A DNA stretch of 64,000 nt from Galeruca laticollis (taxonomy: Eukaryota > Arthropoda > Insecta > Coleoptera > Chrysomelidae). The notes beneath the pieces are model-generated. The model searched no databases. It saw only the letters and a program-made list of their open reading frames with translations, and was not told the DNA's origin. The DNA is taken from contig OY998180.1 in assembly GCA_963921935.1 (NCBI GenBank), positions 42,532,811 to 42,596,810 of the forward strand, read 5' to 3'. The translations under genes and the position numbers were made by a program. Shown here piece by piece: positions 22,647 to 31,230 of this stretch; positions within the stretch are counted from its first letter, which is position 1; each line of letters begins with the position of its first letter.

Positions 22647-23102
22647 CTACTTCTGAGAAGTTTTTTTATTGGAAAACACATGCTTCTTGATCCTGTTCGA
22701 GATAAAGCGAATTAGAACTGGCCTGGGCTTAGGTTCGTTTTCATTATATTTGCCTATTCGATAGCAAAAGTCTATATCTGATAGCAGGAAATTTGTAATT
22801 TTGATTTCCTCTGTAATTATTTTTGTAACCAGTTTTTCAAGATCATCGAATGTTTCACCTTTATTTTCTTTAATGCCATAAAGCAATATATTATTTAGTT
22901 TTCGTCTTCGTTCAGCGTATTCCCATTGGGTTTGTAAATTAAGAATAATCTTTTTGTTATCAGAAACTTCCAATTTCACTTCTTTTAAATTCTCTTCAAA
23001 CTTACTTGATAAATAAGATAAACGGCTGAATATCATATCACACTGTTGTTTACAAGTTTTAATTATTATGTCTTCCATTTCTTGCTGTCTTGTTTTCGAC
23101 AT
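22647..23102 (-). CDS. LINE ORF1, coiled-coil RNA-binding protein
   Basis: An open minus-strand frame of 151 codons starts MSKTRQQEMEDIIIKTCKQQ. A coiled coil (LSSKFEENLKEVKLEVSDN) is followed by RRRKLNNILLYGIKENKGET and IDFCYRIGKYNENEPKPRPV, the RNA-recognition-like domain typical of L1/CR1 ORF1 chaperones. It is short and ends FSNKKTSQK, so the C-terminus is probably lost by a frameshift. It belongs to the LINE whose ORF2 lies downstream on the same strand. Confidence 0.7.
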   Translation of the reverse strand: MSKTRQQEMEDIIIKTCKQQCDMIFSRLSYLSSKFEENLKEVKLEVSDNKKIILNLQTQWEYAERRRKLNNILLYGIKENKGETFDDLEKLVTKIITEEIKITNFLLSDIDFCYRIGKYNENEPKPRPVLIRFISNRIKKHVFSNKKTSQK

Positions 23103-23589
23103 TTTTAACAGTGTACTGGTTTAAAATGTCAATTATCGTATAACCTAAATTGTTTTCTACAATTATACCAATTAATCACTAATTCCGAGCACCAATCACC
23201 TCACTTTTTAATCTGTACTGTAGTATCTTAAATTTGGATGCTCAACAATTTTGAAGAAGCCAAATTCGCTTTTTTCCACAAAATTCAACTATTTTGCGGA
23301 GAGCACATGAAACGCGTGCTATTCGTGAAGCATACCAGTATCGACCGGGGTATCAAATGCTCCCAATGAACCCATCCCGCCTAAACTAACCATTAGCCGA
23401 AAGACGCATCACCAACCCGCTACTGAACAGGATATAAATACATGGCACCACCAATAGTCTTTCAAGGTCAGAGATTAGGCAGAAAGCACGAGGCAGATTG
23501 ATGCCTCGTTGTCAGAAAACCTCTTGGGTTCAAATTACAGGCAGAAACGTCGAGTTCCAAACTCTAAACGCGGTTCAACCCAACATACA

Positions 23590-23596
23590 GTATATA

Positions 23597-23654
<58 letters not shown>
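23590..23654. repeat. (TA)n microsatellite
   Basis: About 65 bases of TA with one TG interruption, separating Penelope-like element 2 from the third hammerhead-family copy. Confidence 0.95.
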
Positions 23655-23655
<1 letters not shown>

Positions 23656-23856
23656 CAAGCAACAAAGAGATTAGTGGGTATTGCACGCAAAAATAAAAAG
23701 GGGGCTACTGAAAAGAGTGGTAACCGCAGACATGCATGTTTCTGGCTCATTAGCCGTCCTCGGTGCGGTATAACCAAGTAAGGGTGTGAAACCTGGGAGC
23801 AAAGGTGTTGAATGAAACATGAGAAAATACAACAGATTTCAACAGGATAGCCAAAC
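23655..23856 (-). mobile_element. Truncated copy of the hammerhead fold-back family
   Basis: Reverse complement of 11033-11237, starting right at a (TA)n tract and ending at about 23856. Shared landmarks on the plus strand are GGCTACTGAA, GAGTGGTAACCGC, ATGTTTCTGGCTCATT and GGGAGCAAAG. Several substitutions and one deletion mark it as older. Confidence 0.8.
23721..23773 (-). ncRNA. Decayed hammerhead-like motif
   Basis: Same architecture as at 11121: GAAAC, loop ATGCAT and GTC are kept, and stem II GGC/GCC is intact. The first core box reads CCGAGGA instead of CTGATGA (23757-23763), so two core bases are changed and self-cleavage should be lost. Confidence 0.5.
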
Positions 23857-24493
23857 ATATATAATACGGGATGTGTCTGTAATAATCTATAAATTGTCGT
23901 TTTCTACTATACACCTACATTTGATTCGAAATATTAATAATTTCGAAATAACAGTGACCGTTCTGAAGTTTACACCTTCTAACAACTTCTATTTGGTTCG
24001 TGGAGTTACACACATACCAGAAGTAGTTAGCTTGCGCATCTCCACTTCCAATTACGAACCACCACCTCAAAGAATTATTCGACCATAGAAGTTATATGAT
24101 ATAAAATAAAATTTCATAAAATACGAGGTATGTCTATAAATAATATATGGATTGCGGTTTTCTACTATACACCTACGTTTGATTCGAAATATTAATTATT
24201 TCGAAATAACAGTCTGACCGTTCCTCGAAGAAGAAAACTACTTTCCTGGTTAATACCACGCAGAATATTGAATTGCATGCCCTTCTGCTTACGGTTGCGA
24301 ATCACCACAGATGTCTGTATCGACAAAGGGATCGATCGACGTCACGTTCTTCGAAGGGGATGTAATTCAATATTCTACGTGGTATTAGCCAGGAAAGTAA
24401 TAGTTTTTCTCTTCGAAGAACGGGCAGACTAATATGTCGAATTATTAAAATTTTGACTAAATCGGAGGTGTACAGTAGAAAACCGAAATTTAT
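23857..24493. mobile_element. Mariner-type MITE pair with inverted arms
   Basis: Two related blocks begin ATACGGGATGTGTCTGTAA (about 23865) and ATACGAGGTATGTCTATAAA (about 24120), each followed by GTTTTCTACTATACACCTAC and ATTTGATTCGAAATATTAAT-like sequence. The block 24140-24290 returns inverted at about 24355-24492 (GTACAGTAGAAAACCGAAAT). The TACGAGG(T/G)ATGTCTATAA termini resemble mariner ends. No coding sequence. The next element, the DD41D transposon, inserted at the TA right at the MITE's end. Confidence 0.65.
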
Positions 24494-24494
24494 A

Positions 24495-26242
24495 CAGCGT
24501 GTCCACGGATGGGGTATCCTATAGGTGAAAAATGTTTAAATATTTTTTTTACTGAATAATGTCATTCTTGATCAAAAGTTTTGCTTATTCTAAACCCCAT
24601 AAAATGAAATGAAAGTCAAGTTTTTCAAAACCCGACTCATTTTATAGCCAGTTTTATGAAAACCGTATGAATTTTTGCACTAAGTTCGAAAATAATGTAT
24701 TAATCTAGTGAGTGACGTTTACGATGTACCAAGTAACTGTCAACTTTTATAAATAATTTTCAACTTGTCATTCTTTAAGAAATATTTGACAACAATGTTA
24801 ACTATTCAAGAATTATAATCACTATCAAAAATAACAAAAAATACAGAATAATAATGTAAGAATCACTAAGTAAACAAAAAACATCTATTCAATATATTCT
24901 CCCCCACCTTCAAAACATCTCTCAAATATTATTCTACATTTCTTTTCTTTGTTAAGTATTTCGCAGCATTTCTGGGGTAATTTCGTTAACGGCATCAATG
25001 ATAGCTCGTTTCAAGTCTTCAATATTATGGTTTAAATTATTTGCGTAAACTTTTTGCTTTAAGTGGCCCCATAAAAAAATCTAAAATAGTTAAATCGGGG
25101 GATCGGGGCGGAAAAAATATTGGTCCATAACGTCCCATCCATTGCCCAGGAAGATATTCATCCAGCCATCCTCTAATTAGCAAAGTCGAATGTAACGAAC
25201 ATCCATCATGTTGAAAGTACATTTTACGCCTTTGCTCCAAGGGAATATTTTCTAATTCAGGTATTAAGCAGTTGTCCAGCAAATACAAATATACCTCCTG
25301 ATTTAATGTATCTTCCAGAAAATACGGTCCGATTATTGGATCCGGTAAAACCGCACACCAAACATTAACTTTTTTAGTAAATTGACTATTACAGTTAATC
25401 CCGTAGCTCGGGTTTTCACTAGCCCAATATCGACAATTTTCGGAAGAAACGACTCGGTTTGTTGAAAACGTTGCTTCATCAGAAAACAAAATATTATTGT
25501 GAAAGAATCGGTCATGCATAAGTTTTTCACCAATCATCGCACAAAAGTCTAACCTTGTGTCATAATCATAATCTTGTAAGATATGAATAAATTTCGGTTT
25601 GAATGGATGAATTTTGTTTTGCTTAAATATTTTCTTTAAGTGATTCTTGCAAAAACCAACCTCCACTGCTCTTTTTCATAGACCCCACTTGGGATTTTTC
25701 CTTAATGAATGCATAGCTAGTGCACTAGCTGCATCATCCTCCTCAACGTACGCCTTTGTCAATTTCTTTTTGTCTTGAACAGATCCTGTCTCATCAAATT
25801 TCTTTATTAATATTTTTAATCCACACCGCGTAATGGGTACATCTCGATATTTTTCGTGAAATTTTGCAATTGCATACTGGTACGAAACTTTCCCAATACC
25901 ATAACACTTAATAAGATATACTCTTTTTTGAATAGTTAACATTGTTGTCAAATATTTCTTAAAGAATGACAATTTGAAAATTATTTATAAAAGTTGACAG
26001 TTACTTGGTACATCTTAAACGTCACTCACTAGATTAATACATTATTTTCGAACTTAGTGCAAAAATTCATACGGTTTTCATAAAACTGGCTGTAAAATGA
26101 GACGGGTTTTGAAAAACTTGAATTTTATTTCATTTTATGGGGCTTCAGAACAAGCAAAACCTTTTATCAACAATGACATTGTTTACTAAAACTAATATTT
26201 GACATTTTTCACCTATAGGATACCCCATCCGTGGACACGCTG
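24495..26242 (-). mobile_element. DD41D Tc1/mariner transposon (rosa-like), complete
   Basis: Terminal inverted repeats of about 315 bp (24495-24809 and 25928-26242) begin CAGCGTGTCCACGGATGGGG and are flanked by the TA duplication (24493-24494 and 26243-26244). Total length is 1748 bp. Long arms are unusual for the superfamily. Both arms carry the inward ATG that starts the transposase. Confidence 0.93.
25037..25942 (-). pseudogene. Tc1/mariner DD41D transposase
   Basis: This would cut and paste the element at TA sites. The start MLTIQKRVYLIKCYG (25942) is preferred to the upstream in-frame ATG at 25972 because family members begin this way. An N-terminal helix-turn-helix (TRCGLKILIKKFDETGSV) precedes the catalytic domain. 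Catalytic residues are D in LFSDEATF, D in FQHDGCSLH and D in SPDLTILDFF. I count 41 residues between the last two, hence DD41D. Two faults are seen: an in-frame TGA at 25676-25678 after KNPKWGL and a frameshift in a T-run at about 25078 that ends the frame early after the last D. Otherwise intact, so recently inactivated. Confidence 0.88.
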
Positions 26243-26244
26243 TA

Positions 26245-26788
26245 TATACAATATGTCCCCCTAAGTTGGAATCTTATGGAAAACTTTTTTATTATTAATT
26301 TGTTCTTAAAAAAGTTGATCAGGATTAAAAACATTTGTCAACCCCCTCCCTTCCACTTCGTCAACCTCTTTCTTGCTAATGTGTCATTTTTCTGTTATAT
26401 TAAAAGTAAATTGAACCAAATTTGGCAAAAAATTAGTAATTTGATACTAAGACAGTTAATTTAATATTGATGTTATTTAATAAATTGAGGTATTTTTTTA
26501 ATACTTCCAAAATGGTAATTCTAAAAATCGAAAAAAATTGTTTACAATTATTATGTCTGAATACTCCATCTAAATGCCTTTATAACGATGTGCCATGATA
26601 TACTCCCTATTTAAAATTAAGGTGATATATATACATATCGACAACTCTTCATTAATTTTAACTATCAGATTTTATAAATGTCAGAATGTTTGTTCCAACT
26701 GGAGTAAAAGGTACTATACAATTTCAATATTAAATAGTATAGTTTGGACAAAAGTTGGAATATGTGTAGTAATTTTATTTTTCTGCAG
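26245..26788 (+). other. Presumed intron upstream of the first visible gliotactin exon
   Basis: AT-rich DNA with no coding signal, ending in a polypyrimidine tract and TTCTGCAG acceptor at 26781-26788. I could not find the preceding exon (signal peptide) anywhere upstream in the window. Confidence 0.6.
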
Positions 26789-27067
26789 GCTGGAAATGCT
26801 GAACCTATTTTACCTGGTATATTAGGTAGTTGGAGAGAAGATTTACAGGGTAAAGCACGAGAACAAACTAGAGAAAAACCTCGTGATGTCTTTGTTGAAA
26901 CAAGTCATGGTACTGTACAAGGTTTTCAAGTATATCTTTTTGACAATCCAGACCCAGATTCATTATACAGACCTGGAACTGAATTTATTGAAAGACAACA
27001 AGGTATAGCCAGTGCTTTCCTGGGAATACCATACGCTCAACCACCAGTTTTTGAAGGAAGGTTTAAG
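26789..27067 (+). CDS. Gli: Gliotactin exon (N-terminal cholinesterase-like domain)
   Basis: Phase-0 exon of 93 codons between TTCTGCAG and AAG|GTAAAC. It starts AGNAEPILPGILGSWREDLQ and includes DVFVETSHGTVQGF and SAFLGIPYAQPP, the conserved opening of carboxylesterase-fold proteins. Gliotactin is a single-pass adhesion protein at tricellular septate junctions of insect epithelia and peripheral glia. The assignment rests on the joined exons, which resemble gliotactin more than neuroligin or an active esterase, from memory and without alignment. The upstream exon encoding the signal peptide is not visible. The following intron is 24.7 kb. Confidence 0.78.
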
Positions 27068-27604
27068 GTAAACATATGTAGAATTCTAGTTCTGTTAATA
27101 TATATAAATATTCAAATTATTTTTTTATTCCATATTCAAGTCGATGGTAGCAAAAAATCATGAGTACTTTTACAATTTACAATAAATTAATATAAATTTA
27201 TATAGTATTTATTTTATGCATAATAAATAAATTAACAAAAATTTATAACGATATTTGATACAACAGATTATTCCTCAGCTGTAGTTGAGAATTGAAGGCC
27301 ATCTTATTAGACAGCCTCATGCATACATTATGCAGTTGGTATCTCTTACTATGATTGCCATGGGTTCTAGATAAAATGGTCATTTTAAACAATTAAAATC
27401 TTTTGTACCAGCCCTTGAATTTTTTGTTACATCATATTTTAACTCAAGCATATTATTGTTGTATATAAGTTAGCTACATGTAAATTTCATGTTAAATGCA
27501 AACGTTGGTAGTGTGAAAATAAATTAGTCTATCATCTGCCCAGTCCAGAAGCAACTAGTGTTAATTTTTCCTTAAATAAAATAATCCCGATAATATAAAA
27601 GAGG

Positions 27605-27608
<4 letters not shown>
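27068..27608. other. Intron sequence, nothing recognised
   Basis: AT-rich, no coding or repeat signal that I can identify before the (TA)n tract. Confidence 0.5.

Positions 27609-27659
<51 letters not shown>
27609..27659. repeat. (TA)n microsatellite
   Basis: About 50 bases of TA at the left edge of Penelope-like element 3. Confidence 0.95.
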
Positions 27660-27665
<6 letters not shown>

Positions 27666-27803
27666 ACAGGGCATAAATTTGATTTTGACAATGTAAAAAT
27701 ATTGGCTAAAGAAAATAATGAAAAAGTTAGAACTGTACTAGAAATGATTAACATAAAAAAGGATATAAATAGTATTAATAATAGAAACGATATTCGTAAT
27801 TGA
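27666..27803 (+). pseudogene. Penelope GIY-YIG C-terminal fragment
   Basis: Forty-five codons read TGHKFDFDNVKILAKENNEK then VLEMINIKKDINSINNRNDI and stop at 27801. This matches the end of Penelope nucleases (H-x-F-x-F-x-N..KIL..E.....R...E...I). The N-terminal GIY..YIG half and the RT are absent because the copy begins at the TA tract. Confidence 0.7.
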
Positions 27804-28142
27804 AATGTAATATATGATGGTCTCTTAAAATAACCAATAAATTGTTGAAAGCTTCTGCACCTTACTATAATATACACCTGTTAAATCAAGCAAACGCGCC
27901 CAGACTAACACCACATCGTATTAGAAAAAGAAAAAACACCTTCCAACTAAATAATACATTTTAAAAGTTTACTGACAATAGCTACAAAATGTATACAGCA
28001 TTTTAGTTTTAATTTTTAACCTTCCATGTTTTTATGTTTTTGACACTGTTATTGAGGTAATTGTTTTATTATTTTATACACAAAAATTTGTAACGTCTTT
28101 TTTTAACTTATGTGTTATGTATCAATCATAATGTAACATTCT

Positions 28143-28190
28143 AGCCGAAACAAAAGATGACTTAACAAGTCGAAACGCGTCTTTTGGCAA
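28143..28190 (+). ncRNA. Degenerate hammerhead-like motif in Penelope 3' UTR
   Basis: GCC...AAAA pairs with TTTTGGC as stem I. GATGA, a stem II CTT-AAC-AAG, GAAAC, a two-base loop and GTC follow in hammerhead order. The first two core bases are AA instead of CT, so cleavage is doubtful. I include it because the layout matches the better motifs in this window. Confidence 0.35.
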
Positions 28191-28243
28191 ACAATAAACA
28201 AATTATTAATAAGTAAGGACCTTCATTCAAGAAAATTCCTCCC

Positions 28244-28248
<5 letters not shown>

Positions 28249-28274
<26 letters not shown>

Positions 28275-28305
28275 TGCGTGATATGCCCGTTAAATTTTTG
28301 TTATA

Positions 28306-28360
<55 letters not shown>
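28249..28360. repeat. Two (TA)n tracts with a 27-base spacer
   Basis: TA runs at about 28249-28274 and 28302-28360 are separated by TTGCGTGATATGCCCG-type sequence. GCGTGATATG also occurs at the left edge of the hammerhead fold-back (about 10721), so the spacer may be a sliver of that family. Confidence 0.85.
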
Positions 28361-28365
<5 letters not shown>

Positions 28366-28755
28366 AACTTGATCTTTGCCGAATAATTAATACTAAACAT
28401 AGGTTTATTGGGGAAGCGGCAAATTAAAACGAGTACCCTTCATACTTTTTATGTCCAAGCTTTCAGAATTTATTTATTCCATTATCAAGGATAAAGTATA
28501 TGAGAATGTATATTATAATAGATGTAAATGGTAAATTGTATAAAGCATCAAAAGAAATATTTGAATTTTTTAAAAATAATTGTCAAATTGAAAGTAAATG
28601 AAATCGTTCTAAATTGTTATTCTTTTTTATATTGGAACATAGAAATAATTAAATAAATTAAGGTTATGTTTAAATTAACCATAGATCTATATACAGTTAA
28701 TGTATTTGTGGTTATCTTCTTTCTTTTTTGATTATAGAAATGTCATTTTAATAAC

Positions 28756-29230
28756 CTACAAAATGTTTATTTGAACAGAAGAAGAATTTGAAATTGAAAG
28801 ACATTTATGGTTTTTATCAATAGACAATAAGTAATAATAAATATCACTTAAATTCTTATGATCACATTTCTTATTAATGATATTAGTTTCTTGAGAAATG
28901 TGGGCCATTTCTAAGAAAAGTCTTTTTTGAATATTTGATTGAATATCTAAAATACTTACAGAATCAAAGTCCATAATATGATCTTTATCAAACACATGTT
29001 TTGCCAAAGCACATCTATCGGGATATAATCTACAATCGCTTTTATGTAGGGATATACGATTCTTTAATTTTTGACCAGTGTGACCTACATATTTTTCTTC
29101 ACAATTTTTACAAGGAATACAATATACTACATTTGATAGGTTAAGAATATTAGTTTTATCTTTGACTTTTGTGAAAATTGATTTAATTATTAAACGTGTT
29201 CTATTTGCAATTTTTATGTTATCTAATGGT
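28756..29230 (-). pseudogene. Penelope GIY-YIG endonuclease, left arm
   Basis: The minus-strand frame encodes the linker (IANRTRLIIKSIF, NVVYCIPCKNCEEKYVG) with the CX2C pair and the YVG half-motif, then HTGQKLKNRISLHKSD, CALAKHVFDKDHIMDFDS and EMAHISQETNIINKK, ending in SSSVQINIL. This is a complete GIY-YIG domain of about 150 residues without RT. N-terminal residues before IANRT are read-through of the inverted junction. Confidence 0.8.
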
Positions 29231-29249
29231 TTAAAGAAAGAAAAAAAAA

Positions 29250-29576
29250 GAAAAATATGTAGGTCACACTGGTCAAAAATTAAAGAATCGTATATCCCTA
29301 CATAAAAGCGATTGTAGATTATATCCCGATAGATGTGCTTTGGCAAAACATGTGTTTGATAAAGATCATATTATGGACTTTGATTCTGTAAGTATTTTAG
29401 ATATTCAATCAAATATTCAAAAAAGACTTTTCTTAGAAATGGCCCACATTTCTCAAGAAACTAATATCATTAATAAGAAAAGTGATCATAAGAATTTAAG
29501 TGATATTTATTATTACTTATTGTCTATTGATAAAAACCATAAATGTCTTTTAATTTCAAATTCTTCTTCTGTTTAA
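29250..29576 (+). pseudogene. Penelope GIY-YIG endonuclease, inverted right arm
   Basis: The plus strand repeats the same protein from YVGHTGQKLKNRISLHKSD to NSSSV, then a stop. It lacks the upstream GIY strand and linker, so it cannot fold alone. The few differences from the left arm include C/S and S/L changes. Confidence 0.8.
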
Positions 29577-29816
29577 ATAAACATATTGTAGGTTATTAAA
29601 ATGACATTTCTATAATCAAAAAAGAAAGAAGATAACCACAAATACATTAACTGTATATAGATCTATGGTTAATTTAAACATAACCTTAATTTCTTTAATT
29701 ATTTCTATGTTCCAATATAAAAAAAGAATAACAATTTAGAACGATTTTATTTACTTTCAATTTGACAATTATTTTTAAAAAATTCAAATATTTCTTTTGA
29801 TGCTTTATACAATTTA

Positions 29817-29818
<2 letters not shown>

Positions 29819-29854
<36 letters not shown>
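29819..29854. repeat. (TA)n microsatellite
   Basis: TA tract between the palindromic Penelope copy and the left arm of a long inverted repeat. Confidence 0.95.
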
Positions 29855-29859
<5 letters not shown>

Positions 29860-30719
29860 CACATCCTCTATTTGAAATTTAAAGAATAAGTAAAACATAA
29901 GGAAATTTATTTAATTTTAGTTGTCATACTCTCAATACACACTGTACTCTACGTAAATTCCTAAATTTTGAAAGATTCAGTAGAAATATCAAACATGACA
30001 TTTCATAATTTCGATGACATTTGAGTAGAATATATCTAATGATAGATAGAACATAATAGGATTTGGAGAAAATATTTGAAATCGTAAAATATAGAAGTCT
30101 CTGCTAGCAAGATCACAAATGTAATAAAATAATTTCAAAATCTCACTTGGTTATTGAAAATTATAGATTAGTAATTTTTTTCAAAAACAAGAAAAATCGG
30201 TAACCAACAGAAAGGAGAATTATTTATTTTGTAAAAATTTAGTCAGTAGCTTTTTATCCTTTGAAGAGACAACATCAGAATAAGAGTTGTCTCGAATTTT
30301 TTTGCTAGATTGCATAAATTGCATATCATACAATCAGATAAATAACCCATATAATAAATTCAGTGCGTAGATAATTCGGAAAAGAATTGTATCGTAAAAG
30401 TGTATGTGGTTCCAGTTTTTCTAAATCGTATATATTTAGAAAGTTGCAGTATTCTAAATACGTTAGAATAAGTACGAGATTTCCTGATCCATTGGGTGAG
30501 TCCTCTCCAGTTTTAAATTTATTTCTCGAGAAATATCAGGCCTTAAATTCAATACAGTTAAAAGATGCATCTATATAAAAAATTTTGAAATATACCAAAT
30601 TTATTGATACATATCATTTACAACATCAAGTGAATAGACCATTTTGAGCAGAAGTTTCGGTATTTGACATTGATACACGTCAAGTGTAAATTATTATTTG
30701 AACGTTTGATAATAATGCA
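29853..30719 (+). repeat. Left arm of a diverged long inverted repeat
   Basis: The arm starts at TATATTAATACACATCCTCTA right after (TA)n. It matches, in reverse complement, about 50600-51572: shared TCTCGAGAAAT, GATGCATCTAT, AGAGTTGTCTC, ATACACACTGTA and TCTCTGCTA in the same order. It is cut off at 30719 by the gypsy LTR. No coding sequence. Possibly one end of a transposon with arms of about 0.9 kb. Confidence 0.7.
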
Positions 30720-31230
30720 TTAGTGTGGCTAGCTCATTAAAAGAAAAAGAAAATCTTTATGTATTTATTTATGCGGTGAGAATGAGATACTCTCTCTACA
30801 TTTTGGGTTCCAGTTATTTTTTACACTTTATCTCCAATATTTTATCTATTATTCATTCAAACAACTTTTAATATATTTTTTTAAATATTATTTGGTGAGC
30901 GTATGGTTAAAGATTCTCAATAGAATAGTCGATTCCAGATCTCACAGTAATAACAGATGTCATTCGTATCCGTTGAAGTGATATTTAAGAAAACAATGAT
31001 TTCAAGAATATTTAATATCAATTAGTTTGTATTGGTCAGGAAATATGTATTATAAATTTGAACAAAGAAACAAAGTGATGAAATGTCTTATGCTAATATA
31101 AAAATTGAGAAGTCGAAATTAATAAACGTTAAATAGAAATGCGTCAGTACTAAAGGCGGGTTTATACAACATTTACATAGTCATCATCACAGTCACAATC
31201 ATAAGAGTTAAACAAACTATTTCTTATAGG

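Larger units (their letters stand above)
18134..23375 (-). mobile_element. Second CR1-like LINE, inserted in Penelope-like element 2
   Basis: On the minus strand: GC-richer leader at about 23375-23110, ORF1, ORF2 and a 3' end with TAA-type repeats at about 18140. CCCGCC occurs on both sides (just before 18134 and just before 23376), a plausible short target duplication, and joining the flanks restores the Penelope 3' UTR. Without the solo LTR inside it the element is about 4.3 kb. Confidence 0.75.
17152..23589. mobile_element. Penelope-like element 2, palindromic, split by a LINE
   Basis: About 17152-17700 (minus-strand GIY-YIG and 3' UTR) is repeated in inverted orientation at about 17735-18133, and the same 3' UTR resumes at 23376-23589 after a LINE inserted. 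Shared landmarks are GAAACCGC, GCCGAAAGACGCATCACC, TGAACAGGATATAAAT and GGCACCACCAA. The outer edges meet (TA)n tracts on both sides. The two arms are diverged, so the inversion is old. Confidence 0.7.
27660..28248 (+). mobile_element. Penelope-like element 3, 5' truncated
   Basis: A GIY-YIG C-terminal fragment is followed by about 440 bases of 3' UTR that includes a hammerhead-like arrangement and ends at another (TA)n tract. Orientation plus. Confidence 0.7.
28361..29818. mobile_element. Penelope-like element 4, almost perfect palindrome
   Basis: About 28524-29100 is nearly identical, in reverse complement, to 29250-29825, with a 149-base spacer that belongs only to the minus-strand copy. 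Both arms encode the same GIY-YIG domain. The left arm extends a further 160 bases to a 3' end next to TA repeats. The arms differ at only a few bases, so the duplication is recent. TA tracts flank both sides. Confidence 0.88.
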
